From Luidia sarsii (taxonomy: Eukaryota; Echinodermata; Asteroidea; Paxillosida; Luidiidae): a stretch of 64,000 nt of DNA. The DNA is taken from NCBI GenBank assembly GCA_949987565.1, contig OX465102.1:17496968-17560967 (forward strand), written 5' to 3'. This document shows, piece after piece, positions 31,101 through 36,952 of the stretch. The notes beneath the pieces are model-generated. The model did not search any database. It saw nothing but the letters and a program-made list of their open reading frames with translations, and had not been told where the DNA came from. How positions within the stretch are numbered: the first letter of the stretch is position 1; each line of letters starts with the position of its first letter. Both the position numbers and the translations under genes were made by a program.

Positions 31101-33688
31101 AACCTGAGTGGTAACTCGACTTGACCTTGTATGTTTACCAATAATCCATCTTTTGTGTTCACTCCCACACTTCTCTCTTTCAATCTTTCCCTTTGATGTT
31201 TCCCCCTTCCACTGCCTAATCCCTACCCAAATCCCTGCCCTTCCCTTTGATCTCACTCTGCCAGCTATCCCCCTTGTCCTCTGTCTGTCATCCATGTCCC
31301 TGTTACTCTCCCCTTCCTATTTGTTTTGTCCCTGTCGTTCTGCCTTTTAGAGAGGTCCTGCTAGGATGGAAACATCAAACCCACTAATGTTTTAAAAAAA
31401 AATCAAAGTTGTTGAAAAGGTTCCCTGGCAGTGGCAGTTATTGTTTGACCTGAACTGCTGTAGCCAGGTTTACATCAATTGGTTGTTTGCATCTGAATGA
31501 AAGCAGGAGTGTGATACCTGGAGAGATATACAGCAGTTAATGATTGAATGCTTCTGGCTGGCACCCCGACCCGCCAAAGACTAGTTGACTATTTGGGAAG
31601 GTTACCAATAAAGGCATGGGTAAACGTGCACTGGCACATAAAACCAGAGGTCTGTGGGTCAAGTTTTTTCAAAATTCACTTTTACAGTAATATGCAAAAG
31701 GGTTGCAAACTGCTTACTGACTAAAATTACCAAAAATCGTAGCAGGACCTTTCTCAAAGGCTGAGAAAGGTCCTGCTAGGATAAAAACGTCAGACCCTCC
31801 TAATCCTTTCTATTTTTCGCAATAAATCTAACAATTTTGAAGGGAAAAAAACGGCATTTGTTTTCCTTTATTGTTTAAAATAATTGAACAGAGCTAGCCT
31901 CCATCCCTTTCAGTTGGTCTGCAGGCCCCTACCAATTTTTTGTAGGATATAACCTGAATCCTGCAAAATCCTGCTATCCTACCTTGTTCAAAGCTCCATG
32001 TGACCTGAATCCTGCCAAATCCTGCAGTACTGGCTACAGTCGACCATTGCCTGAATCCTGCCAAATCCTGCACTGAGCTTATGGAGTTTTAGTCCACATT
32101 CTAAACAAAGACTTTTTTCAGCTTAGAACAATGGGCCCTTTTTCGAACGGATAATCTCTTGACAAAAGCCACAACTACGTCCGAATTGTTACCAGCATCC
32201 TGCATTTTCCTACTGACAAAATCGCCTTATGCCCTCAATCCTGCACATTCCTACAGTGTGTCAACTCTCATGTGCCCTCAATCCTGCAAAATCCTTCTCC
32301 AGCACTTTGATAGTAGTAGCCTGTATCCTGCAGAATCCTGCAATGTGTCAACTTTCATGTGCCCTGAATCCTGCAGAATCCTGCAATGTGTCAACTCTCA
32401 TGTGCCCTGAGTCCTGCAGAATCCTGCAATGTGTCAACTCTCATGTGCCCTGAATCCTGCAGAATCCTGCAATGTGTCAACTCTCATGTGCCCTGAATCC
32501 TGCAGAATCCTGCAATGTGTCAACTCTCATGTGCCCTGAATCCTGCAGAATCCTGCAATGTGTCAACTCTCATGTGCCCTGAATCCTGCAGAATCCTGCA
32601 ATGTGTCAACTCTCATGTGCCCTGAATCCGAATCCTGCAATGTGTCAACTCTCATGTGCCCTGAATCCTGCAGAATCCTGCAATGTGTCAACTCTCATGT
32701 GCCCTGAATCCTGCAGAATCCTGCAATGTGTCAACTCTCATCATATGCCCTGAATCCTGCAGAATCCTGCAATGTGTCAACTCTCATGTGTCATGAATCC
32801 TGCAGAATCCTGCAATGTGTCAACTCTCATGTGTCATGAATCCTGCAGAATCCTGCAGGATTTGGGAAGGTTAGGGTTATTAATGTCATCATTGAGGTGG
32901 CTAGCCAGACCAAAGGAGCAACGGGATTTGTTTACCTGTCTGAGCAGTGTTGAACACCATGAGGGCACCGCTGGCTTGGATGTGGTTGCCGCACGAGGTG
33001 GGCGAGCCAATCTTGAGGTCGCTGAACCATTGCTTGAAAACCGGACGAAAAGGAAATGAAAATGAGGACCCGCAGTACACACAGCGGCCATTCTAAAGGC
33101 ATTGTCGATCACACAGCACCAATTAACCTTTTCACACTACAGTCACTTAACCCGGCCATTTCCCGGGAAATAACACAATCTTGGGGATTTGCCACCCCTG
33201 CTCAGGAGCAGGGTTAAGTGCGCTAACTCATTCATTACCTATGCTCAATCGTCGGATGAAAAACCATACAAATTTATATGGTCTGGTTAGAGGGACAGTT
33301 AGCGCTACAAATTGGTCTAACCCATCATAGACATATAACCTATAGACAGTCGGTGTAGAAAGGACGTCAGGACACTGTAATGCCATGGGGGAACCGACCA
33401 GCGTCAAACTATGGTCGGAAGTAAAGAGCACCGCCACATGTTTGCTCAAACACGTACCGGTACGTGATTTTTCTACTTTCCTCCCATATTTTTTTTTTTA
33501 AGATGGCAGCCTCAGTGGCATTTCAGTCTGGCACCCTCTATCGATTGTCTAAAGGTTATGATTAGTCTATAGTTTATCTGCTATAAATAATGTAAAGCTA
33601 TCAAGTATGGACAGATGACAGAACTCACATCTTTCTTGGCAATGTTTGCCGCTGCATTCTTGAACTTGGACGTGGCAAAACGACTCAT
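13083..33688 (-). CDS. CORO7: Coronin-7 (CORO7/POD-1 type, two WD40 propellers), 21 exons
   Basis: Coding exons on the minus strand run from ATG 33686-33688 (MSRFATSKFKN) to the acidic C-terminus GVDEDEW at 13083, all with GT/AG borders and matching phases. Coronin-7 is the long coronin with two tandem seven-bladed propellers. In other animals it acts in Golgi-to-surface traffic and F-actin organisation. First propeller: exons 1-8. Linker: exons 9-10. Second propeller: exons 11-19. Acidic tail: exons 20-21. Clear family motifs include DMDFSPFDDYRLAT, SASYDMTVKIWDL, IATVCKDGKIRIFDPR and the duplicated FFEDLFPET / YFQDDIFPET. WD repeats 2-3 of propeller 1 are missing, and the N gap lies there. 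The final Asp-stop codons were not found. Confidence 0.93.
13897..13988 (-). CDS. CORO7: CORO7 exon (C-terminal tail)
   Basis: The acceptor is TTAATCAG and the donor is GATGAG|GTACTC. It encodes SSIPKSVPVPKKYVAEVELS and TDEQKKDE, matching the family's SDQQKKEE helix. Confidence 0.9.
14150..14695. repeat. Purine-rich minisatellite (about 28-bp unit) in CORO7 intron
   Basis: About 18 units of GGGTGGAAGGGAGAGAGAGG followed by GGTAGAAA or GAGAAA. The long Ser/Pro/Leu (minus) and Arg/Gly/Glu (plus) ORFs here are repeat artefacts. Confidence 0.92.
14737..14872 (-). CDS. CORO7: CORO7 exon (coronin conserved extension 2)
   Basis: The acceptor is a poly-T tract then GCAG, and the donor is CTTT|GTGAGT. 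It encodes KEYFQDDIFPETRVRWESVL and SQEWLAGKDG, the second copy of the DLFPET...EW-G motif. Confidence 0.94.
14915..15085 (+). mobile_element. tRNA-derived SINE
   Basis: Family 5' region (TTGCTTCCGACTGGCGCGCC, AAAGACTAGTTGACTA, GGCCGCCATCTAAG), box A TAGCTCAGATGA, box B GGTTCAAATCC, and tail AAGTTTTCTTTGCCATTTTT. Confidence 0.85.
15090..15345 (-). mobile_element. Penelope-like element 3' tail
   Basis: On the plus strand: TTTAGTGGGCCTAATGTTTC, GATCCTAGCAGGACCTTTCTC, AGGACAACACAGATACATG, then purine-rich sequence. This is the reverse of the tail at 23250-23530. No ORF remains. Confidence 0.75.
15679..15795 (-). CDS. CORO7: CORO7 exon (end of propeller 2)
   Basis: The acceptor is GTCTGCAG and the donor is AAG|GTAAGC. 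39 codons: LSFLPKSMCNVRDVEFAKAL, then EPVTFSVPRIK. It aligns with the end-of-propeller-1 exon at 27707 in content and exit phase. Confidence 0.94.
15840..15935 (+). mobile_element. Truncated tRNA-derived SINE
   Basis: AAAGGCTAGTTGACTATTTG, CATCTAAGGGCTGGATAGCTC (box A region), broken off before box B. Confidence 0.7.
16055..16735. repeat. Trinucleotide repeats (TAT)n and (GTT/GCT)n
   Basis: (ATT)n at 16060-16090, then imperfect GTTGCTGCTGTT arrays from about 16240 to 16735 with an internal duplication of about 180 bp (GATGCCATGACT...GGAGGTGCTAGTGTTGCTGC twice). It lies in a CORO7 intron. Ala/Val-rich and Asn/Ser-rich ORFs here are artefacts. Confidence 0.9.
16913..17002 (-). CDS. CORO7: CORO7 exon (propeller 2, blade 6-7)
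   Basis: The acceptor is TCTTTAG and the donor is CAG|GTCAGT. 30 codons beginning GDMSAQAFEILTEPPYFLSV, matching GD...YE-L-E-PFFL in the family. Confidence 0.9.
17734..17872 (-). CDS. CORO7: CORO7 exon (propeller 2, WD repeats 5-6)
   Basis: The acceptor is CTTTTCAG and the donor is AAAG|GTACAG. It encodes RAVSLYSLRDLSQPLETVTL, then TLVPYYDEDTNIVIVTGK, the coronin YD-DT...TGKGD motif continuing as GD in the next exon. Confidence 0.94.
17915..18040 (+). mobile_element. Penelope-like ORF remnant (C-terminal end of GIY-YIG protein)
   Basis: Translates in one frame as IDAVHLSREKLWIKGVWTIQ followed by PEGVN, matching the SNAVRLSREK-W-KRLRT end coded by the other fragments. About 125 bp remain. 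Confidence 0.65.
18150..18212 (+). mobile_element. SINE fragment (box A half)
   Basis: GGGCTGGATAGCTCAGATGA then GAGCGCTGGTACACAAAACC. Box B is lost. It is preceded by an imperfect tandem duplication (GGACTGGG...CACTCCC...GGGTAGTTA twice) at 18055-18145. Confidence 0.65.
18372..18457 (-). CDS. CORO7: CORO7 exon (propeller 2, WD repeat 4)
   Basis: The acceptor is TTTTGCAG and the donor is GACAG|GTAAAT. It encodes GPPGSRGARVLWVCGDDFLL, then TTGFD, the second-propeller counterpart of the exon at 29770. Confidence 0.93.
18990..20340. repeat. Degenerate AATCAATCAGGAAT-type simple repeat
   Basis: About 1.3 kb of imperfect ATCAATCAGG, GTATCAGGAAT and GGGATACATCAATC motifs in a CORO7 intron. It is interrupted by the family B foldback at 19636-19907 and by a CCATGGAGGAA palindrome at 19369-19400. 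Confidence 0.75.
19636..19907. mobile_element. Penelope-like family B foldback (two arms head to head)
   Basis: The left arm runs from AAATGAGATTGGAAGGTTTTC through GGTTTGCGGTGACACCG to GTCTTCAGGAG. The right arm is its reverse complement from AAGACGAGCAGAGTACACTG to GGAGTCACCACAAACC. The two arms differ at several bases, so it is not a recent perfect inversion. Confidence 0.85.
20707..20811 (-). CDS. CORO7: CORO7 exon (propeller 2, WD repeat 3)
   Basis: The acceptor is CGTTTCAG and the donor is CAG|GTATGC. 35 codons IFSGAWSSDGRRIATVCKDG then KIRIFDPR, the coronin CKDG-R-(Y/F)-DPR motif. Confidence 0.95.
20870..21240 (-). mobile_element. Penelope-like element 3' fragment
   Basis: Minus-strand reading gives a decayed SREK-type protein end (AGRKLWTKHLLDDSTP region), then the pyrimidine-rich 3' tail. 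It ends about 30 bp from CORO7 exon 21269-21411. Confidence 0.7.
21269..21411 (-). CDS. CORO7: CORO7 exon (propeller 2, WD repeat 2)
   Basis: The acceptor is TGGCACAG and the donor is CAG|GTAGGC. It encodes HNEKLYFVKFHPQAKNILMS and ASYDMTVKIWDLDSGEE, a textbook WD repeat. Inverted Penelope-like fragments flank the exon closely on both sides (ends at 21240 and about 21430). Confidence 0.95.
21430..21910 (+). mobile_element. Penelope-like element 3' fragment with GIY-YIG remnant
   Basis: From about 21480 the plus strand reads NYVGETRNSLKKRLYGHRST, a recognisable GIY-YIG nuclease segment. The decayed C-terminus and pyrimidine-rich tail follow. It is opposite in orientation to the fragment at 20870-21240. 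Confidence 0.75.
22044..22236 (-). CDS. CORO7: CORO7 exon (propeller 2, WD repeat 1)
   Basis: The acceptor is TCTCCAG and the donor is TGGG|GTGAAG. It encodes LPAIQNGTGMADFALDPFDN, then RLAVGCDNAKIFVWDLP, the DPFD...LAV...D-I-W pattern of blade 1. Ends in phase 1. Confidence 0.95.
22320..22715. repeat. Hexamer repeat (AGCCAT/AGCCAC)n with a hairpin
   Basis: Imperfect AGCCATAGCCACAGC repeats in a CORO7 intron. A perfect hairpin is embedded at about 22390-22428, with arm ATAAGACTATAGCTACA and loop ATACA. Ala/Met-rich ORFs here are artefacts. Confidence 0.88.
22817..23029 (-). CDS. CORO7: CORO7 exon (start of propeller 2)
   Basis: The acceptor is CTGGCAG and the donor is GAC|GTTAGT. 71 codons with TSKFRHMNSALMPR, NLHNLSNN and GGPGGMIGFVD. 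TSKFRH repeats the coronin start motif at the head of the second propeller. Confidence 0.92.
23090..23530 (+). mobile_element. Penelope-like element 3' end
   Basis: Reads GATCATTCGATATCAGATATG, a decayed SNAVRLSR-type protein end (HRCNAVRLSR...), CCACATGGTCTCAACATCCA, a pyrimidine-rich 3' UTR, then GTCCTGCTAGGATCGAAACG and GGCCCACTAAATTTT. Confidence 0.85.
24282..24401 (-). CDS. CORO7: CORO7 exon (linker continued)
   Basis: The acceptor is ATTCACAG and the donor is AAT|GTGAGT. 40 codons, Gln/Ser/Ala-rich (ITTKMAAASIQSQKPVQEK). The phase is preserved. No domain. Confidence 0.8.
24520..24706. repeat. Segment duplicated at 29365-29566
   Basis: Both copies share AGCTACTCCCTGGTCACACA, ACAATTTGTTAGCATTGCG, GATATTTGCTCATG and GACAGACAATGGTGCTCTTA, and both continue into the TTAA MITE. 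Copy 2 has about 21 extra bases after CACATGGTGA. Confidence 0.8.
24678..25508. mobile_element. TTAA MITE copy, host of a nested CACTA element
   Basis: Left end AGCCCCCACACAACATTGGT after TTAA (24674-24677), right end ACCAATGTTGTGTAGGGCCT. Removing the nested 24710-25178 insertion and one AGA leaves about 359 bp, close to the 357-bp copy at 5722. Confidence 0.85.
24710..25178. mobile_element. Non-autonomous CACTA (EnSpm-type) element
   Basis: 469 bp, starts CACTATGAACATCTAAACCG and ends CGGTTTAGATGTTCATAGTG, with 3-bp duplication AGA (24707-24709 and 25179-25181). The uninterrupted site GGTCAAAGAATAGCATC can be read from the MITE copy near 6040-6065. CACTA ends with 3-bp target duplications define the EnSpm superfamily. 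No transposase ORF. Confidence 0.85.
25914..26073 (+). mobile_element. Penelope-like family B single arm
   Basis: TCAAATGAGATTTGAAGGTT to CTCGTCTTCAGGAGAAAG, very close to the copy at 5231-5386. Confidence 0.85.
26365..26526 (-). CDS. CORO7: CORO7 exon (linker, basic and Pro/Ala/Ser-rich)
   Basis: The acceptor is CCCATAG and the donor is CAG|GTGAGC. 54 codons begin VAKMSLDPAKRQPLKKK, then low-complexity Pro/Ala/Ser, matching the linker between the propellers. Confidence 0.88.
26716..26811 (-). CDS. CORO7: CORO7 exon (coronin conserved extension 1)
   Basis: The acceptor is TCGCCAG and the donor is GAG|GTGAGC. 32 codons with FFEDLFPETNGEVAAL and EEWLGGANKE, the coronin DLFP-T...EW-G-N signature. 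Confidence 0.93.
27291..27473. mobile_element. Foldback MITE, CGCAGTGGCTGTTGTTACGG ends, copy 2
   Basis: Terminal inverted repeats of about 30 bp (through GGCAGTCGTCCGTGTG). An exact 9-bp flanking duplication TTGATTAAA lies at 27282-27290 and 27474-27482. A 9-bp duplication points towards a MULE-type element, 8 bp to hAT or P, so the family is left open. Confidence 0.88.
27707..27852 (-). CDS. CORO7: CORO7 exon (end of propeller 1)
   Basis: The acceptor is GTGCCCAG and the donor is CGG|GTGAGG. It encodes KGLATVPKRALNVMACEVAR and IPYIVPRR, the coronin C-terminal extension after blade 7. Its end position and phase match the end of the second-propeller exon at 15679. Confidence 0.93.
27965..28155 (-). 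mobile_element. tRNA-derived SINE
   Basis: On the plus strand: GGATTTGAACCCAAGACCTC (box B), ATCTGAGCTATCCAGCC (box A), then CCCAAATAGTCAACTAGTC of the 5' region. Confidence 0.85.
28225..28390 (-). mobile_element. tRNA-derived SINE, second adjacent copy
   Basis: Same orientation as the previous one. Box B is damaged (GGGCCGTGACCTC), box A is intact (CCATCTGAGCTATCCAG), and it ends in GTCAACTAGTCCTTGGC. Confidence 0.8.
28501..28613 (-). CDS. CORO7: CORO7 exon (WD repeat 6)
   Basis: The acceptor is CATGGGCAG and the donor is GAGA|GTAAGT. It encodes TLMPFYDPDTKMLFLAGVGD and TTLRYYEV, the conserved coronin YDPDT...LAGKGD motif (here GVGD). Confidence 0.93.
29113..29195 (-). CDS. CORO7: CORO7 exon (WD repeat 5)
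   Basis: The acceptor is TTTTACAG and the donor is ACAGG|GTAAGG. It encodes REIWVWDQRQFSSPV, a WD strand followed by the loop typical of coronins. Ends in phase 2. Confidence 0.9.
29365..29690. repeat. Second copy of the duplicated segment with truncated TTAA MITE
   Basis: 29365-29566 repeats 24520-24706. The MITE begins at 29538 after TTAA, lacks the CACTA insertion (GGTCAAAGACCAGCATCCAT) and breaks off near 29690 without its right end. Confidence 0.8.
29770..29856 (-). CDS. CORO7: CORO7 exon after the gap (WD repeat 4 region)
   Basis: The acceptor is GTTGCAG and the donor is CAAG|GTACCA. 29 codons include KDSRVCWLADSDFILSTGFD, matching the RDSRLAW...LVSTGFN segment of family members. Phase 0 at both ends. 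Confidence 0.92.
29967..30166. other. Assembly gap (200 N)
   Basis: Exactly 200 unknown bases in the CORO7 intron between the WD1 exon and the WD4 exon. Coding sequence for at least two WD repeats is expected here and is absent from the readable flanks. Confidence 0.99.
30516..30667 (-). CDS. CORO7: CORO7 exon 3 (WD repeat 1)
   Basis: The acceptor is CTGGAG and the donor is CCTG|GTAAGT. It encodes GVIPLDRCGRG, then HGSLVTDMDFSPFDDYRLAT, the first WD repeat of propeller 1. It ends in phase 0 in the middle of the repeat. The next recognisable exon resumes several blades later. Confidence 0.92.
30745..30808 (+). mobile_element. Penelope-like terminal motif
   Basis: TTTGAGAAAGGTCCTGCTAGG then ATCGAACCATCAGGCCCTC, the last 60 bp of the family A tail. 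Confidence 0.7.
31000..31400 (+). mobile_element. Family B arm joined to a family A 3' tail
   Basis: 31000-31125 is a family B arm (AAGGCTTTGCATGGTGGGTG, GGTTTGCGGTGACACC, GGTTCAGTAAAGAACC). 31135-31400 is a Penelope-like pyrimidine tail ending GAGGTCCTGCTAGGATGGAA. Confidence 0.75.
31435..31680 (+). mobile_element. tRNA-derived SINE, long form with degenerate tRNA part
   Basis: Has the 5' region GAACTGCTGTAGCCAGGTTT, GGTTGTTTGCATCTGAATGA, CTGGAGAGATATACAGCAG, AAAGACTAGTTGACTATTTG, then a decayed tRNA-like part (CATGGGTAAACG...ACCAGAGGTC). Confidence 0.75.
31735..31802. repeat. Penelope-like end motif as a hairpin
   Basis: TCGTAGCAGGACCTTTCTC and CTGAGAAAGGTCCTGCTAGG face each other with a few bases between. 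Confidence 0.75.
31950..32865. repeat. 43-bp tandem repeat in CORO7 intron 2
   Basis: The unit CCTGAATCCTGCAGAATCC + TGCAATGTGTCAACTCTCAT + GTGC repeats about 12-13 times from about 32320. It is preceded by a looser array of AATCCTGC(A/C)AAATCCTGC units from about 31950. The unit itself holds a duplicated AATCCTGCA. Confidence 0.93.
32936..33032 (-). CDS. CORO7: CORO7 exon 2
   Basis: The acceptor is TTTTCAAG and the donor is ACAG|GTAAAC. It encodes WFSDLKIGSPTSCGNHIQAS and ALMVFNT, matching the W-x-SD-I region that leads into blade 1. It ends in phase 1. Confidence 0.9.
33629..33688 (-). CDS. CORO7: CORO7 exon 1 (start codon)
   Basis: 60 bp, 20 codons beginning MSRFATSKFKNAA, donor GAT|GTGAGT. 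The N-terminal RF-x-SKF-(K/R) pattern is the coronin signature, and no upstream in-frame exon is needed. Confidence 0.9.
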
Positions 33689-34120
33689 TCTGCTGCCTGA
33701 GTGAGTTGAGGATGGACGTGAAATAAAAACATTGAACTACTAAATCCTCAAAAATAAGGCAGTGTATTAATTGACCCGGCAACGGCATTCTACCCTCAAA
33801 CGCTATTCAGCCGGTCCATTTTTCTGATTGTACAACTGCCATTTACATCCCGCCGGCTCTCTTGGTTTTTCAGGAACGAACTAAAGGCAAGTATAAAATT
33901 TTGGGCAAGAGTGCTGGCAAAACTTTATGACAATTGGCCAATCAGAGTAAAGGGACCGGCAGAAAAGGTGTTTGCGGGAAGACCACCTGCCTAAAATAAC
34001 AGGTACGTAATTGTCAAGTGACAGCCCCGTCAACTGCTCATCCCCTTTTTCTAGGACACAGCCTCAATCCTGCCTCAAACCGAGATATATAACAGGACCG
34101 ACATATGATGCTTAACCACC
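33689..34120 (-). promoter_or_regulatory. Probable CORO7 5' UTR and promoter region
   Basis: Lies directly upstream of the CORO7 start codon. No TATA box is evident at a fixed distance, and no divergent gene is recognised. Placement is by position only. Confidence 0.3.
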
Positions 34121-34202
34121 GTCGTTGAGCCATGCTGTTACCCCGTAAATTGTGTGGGGACTATACAAGGACGTGTTTTGTAAACCAGCGTAGGTTAGAC
34201 AT

Positions 34203-34350
34203 AGGGCGCTACGGATAGGGTTAGGGTTACGGTTAGAGTTAGAGTTCGGGTTGGGTTAGCGTTACTGATAGAGTTAGGATGAGGATTAGGGTTAGGTTCA
34301 GGATTAGGGTTGTTAGGGTAAGGATTAGGATAAGGATTAGGGTTGTTTCG
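34203..34350. repeat. Degenerate telomere-like GGGTTA array
   Basis: About 20 imperfect GGTTAGGGTTAG/GGATTAGG units. Too degenerate and too internal to be a functional telomere. Confidence 0.75.
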
Positions 34351-35040
34351 TGCTTGTGCCTGTAACTACCTGAGAAATGAATGAATAAATGAATGAATGA
34401 ATGAATGGGGGAGGCCTCAGCAAAAACCTGGCTTCGCGCATGGGCACTTATAGCTTAGCCACGGTGGTTAAGTGTCATATGTCATAACGCTTAAAAAATA
34501 TGCCTCCTCAATCCTCTATCAATAGCCACAAGGCAAAAAATTGCGTGCATCCTCAATCCTCCAAAATCATTCGGGATTTGTTAAATGAAGTCAGTGGAGG
34601 GTTTTTAAATTTTAAAATTGGTAGTTGCTGTAACCATGACCCTCATCCTCCCGAAGATCGGCGACCATGAGGGTCACGGTTACTCCAACAATTAAAATTA
34701 AAAATGGCAGCGATCTTGAAAAAAGAAATCCCCTCTTCCTCCTTCAGGCTTCAGTGTACAGAAGGAATGTTTTCCCTTTACTGAAACCATGTCATGCTGA
34801 AACTAAGCACTCACAGGAACTAGTGCCTTTGGCTTTGGCACTTCTCTTGTAAGTTCAAAGTTGTACTACTACTACTAGTACGTACTACTACTACTACTAG
34901 TGCCTGTAGGCTGAAGTGGAGTGTGTTTTTGTCCTGGTGATCAATGAATTTCACACGTGGTAAAAATGGTCCAAAACTCCCCTGTTCACCATGGTATTAC
35001 TATCACTATCAATATCATAGACATGACTGCAGTAACATGA
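34350..35040. other. Intergenic, nothing coding seen
   Basis: Includes an (ATGA)n stretch (34375-34410), an inverted pair CATGACCCTCATCC / CCATGAGGGTCACGG (34636-34680) and (TAC)n at 34864-34900. Confidence 0.5.
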
Positions 35041-35051
35041 CCTGACTAATC

Positions 35052-35351
35052 ATGTATTCAATAACTGTGACCTTGAATAGATCAAATGCCTCTTTCTTTT
35101 ACTTAGAATTTGAATCTAAAATGGGAGTAATGGCTAATGCAGTTGCTAATTGTTGCACAGTATTCTCATCCGGCTCGGTTGTAAACATTGATGTTCAACT
35201 TTCACGCACAGACAGGCCTGGTATTGGTTCGTCCACAAAATCTTCCGATCCATCGAACGAATCAACATGTACGAGACTGTCTGAAGCTGACTTACCAATC
35301 GACCAGTCTGTCTCGTCTGTCAGTCGAAATACTGAGGTGCCCTTTTACTAA
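35052..35351 (+). CDS. Weak ORF, possible exon
   Basis: A pyrimidine tract CTCTTTCTTTTACTTAG (ends 35106) precedes an open frame with MGVMANAVANCCTVFSSGSV and a Ser/Thr/Asp-rich stretch, followed by GAG|GTGCCC near 35336. I recognise no domain. It may be a chance ORF or a stray exon. Confidence 0.2.
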   Translation: MYSITVTLNRSNASFFYLEFESKMGVMANAVANCCTVFSSGSVVNIDVQLSRTDRPGIGSSTKSSDPSNESTCTRLSEADLPIDQSVSSVSRNTEVPFY

Positions 35352-35949
35352 TTTTAGCTGGAAACGATTAACAACCGTGCTGAAACGGGCGAACCAAACG
35401 GGCGACACGTTCCCTGTCGAGTGCGGAAGTGATCTACAGCACGGCACCATGAAAACTGTGACACGCCCCCTATAGTTGAAAAAAAAGTTGATTTTTGGTG
35501 TTGCAAAACATTTCGCACCAACTTCAGTAATCATTATCTGGCAGCCAAGTCTGAATTTTAATCACCAACCGCCGTGTCGTAAGAATGATATCTCCTCTCA
35601 AAAGAATGCATTAATCGTCTTTTTTTTTAAGCAGCTGAATTCTGAGGCGGATATTTTGGATATCACGGGCAAATTTTGTTCGGACTACATGTACTATACT
35701 CTAGCCTACTGTGTACATGTACACTACAGCCGGTTCAACTGCATAACACCATGATAATACTTGGTTATGCTAGCACGGAAATTAAAGTATTTTATGACCA
35801 GGAAGTTATCATCCTATAAAAATGTTGGTTCCTCCAGAAAATGACCTCAATTACTGCATCTATCAGATACCAATATTTTTGCAATACTTTAATTCTGCCC
35901 CAAGTTGCCCAAAGCCTCCATGCCCAAATGATCTAGGAAAAAACACATA

Positions 35950-36052
35950 CCGGTACATGTATCGATACATGTACTGTACATGTACAATGTACTATAGTAC
36001 ATGTACTAGTAATGTACATGTACTGTACATGTACATGTACATGTACATGACA
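35950..36052. repeat. Simple repeat (TACATG)n
   Basis: ATGTACTGTACATGTACATG-type self-complementary repeat. Confidence 0.85.
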
Positions 36053-36128
36053 ACGTATACCCCGTTTCACACGTTCACACGTAGAGGGCGCTCATCCTAC
36101 CAGCCTGTTGTGTGCAGACAACTACACA

Positions 36129-36322
36129 TGGTTTGCGGTGACACCATGTGTACCATCTCTTTTGAGACTGAGTGTGGCTCTGAAAAGAGCCGGTGACTCA
36201 ACGGTTCGAGCAGTGTGTACTCTGCAGACGTACACACTGCTCGAAACGTTGAGTCACCGGCTCTTTTCAGAGCCACACTCAGTCTCAAAAGAGATGATAC
36301 ACATGGTGTCACCGCAAACCAA
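36129..36322. mobile_element. Family B foldback, nearly perfect arms
   Basis: The left arm starts TGGTTTGCGGTGACACCATG and runs through GGCTCTGAAAAGAGCC to GAGCAGTGTG. The right arm mirrors it to GGTGTCACCGCAAACCA. The centre is TACTCTGCAGACGTA. The arms are about 90 bp and differ at only a few positions. Confidence 0.88.
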
Positions 36323-36952
36323 TTAATAATAACTACGCATTATAAAAAAATAATCACCACTTTCGAGGCAAATAAAACACACCAACAAGTCTCTCAGCTC
36401 TTGTAGCTATACCGAAAATTGTAGTCTGGACCCTCATCCCTCATATTCTTTTCACAGTTGTGTCCTTGGCCTGTTGGATTTTCTGTTAATAGGCCTAATT
36501 ACTCCCAGAATAATGTAGCCGACCAAGCCGACATCTGCAAGGATATTTGGGGCCCCACTTCCAATAGGCCTAGAACGTGATGAGTTTAAATTGAAGGCAT
36601 CGTCATTCAACATTAATCAAGACATGAATCGGGCCTATACAACATCGATCTGATCTGAGAAAGTAGAAAAAGGCACAAAACCGTCAAGGTTTACGCACCG
36701 TTCTATATAGTGTATATAAGAAATAGCTTATTGCTCGCCGGAGTAATAATCTGTCGATGTTTTAGTGAAGATTTCTCGAGAATTTACAGCATCCTAGACC
36801 GTGAGATTTCAAATTGAGGATTATATCATGACCATCTACAAACTGCGTAAATTAGAAGGAAACTCTGTGGTCATCGATGTTTTACAATCTTTCCAATGAT
36901 GTATTGGGCCTTTAAATTAAGCAAATGGAAATCTTAAAATCTATCATTTTTT

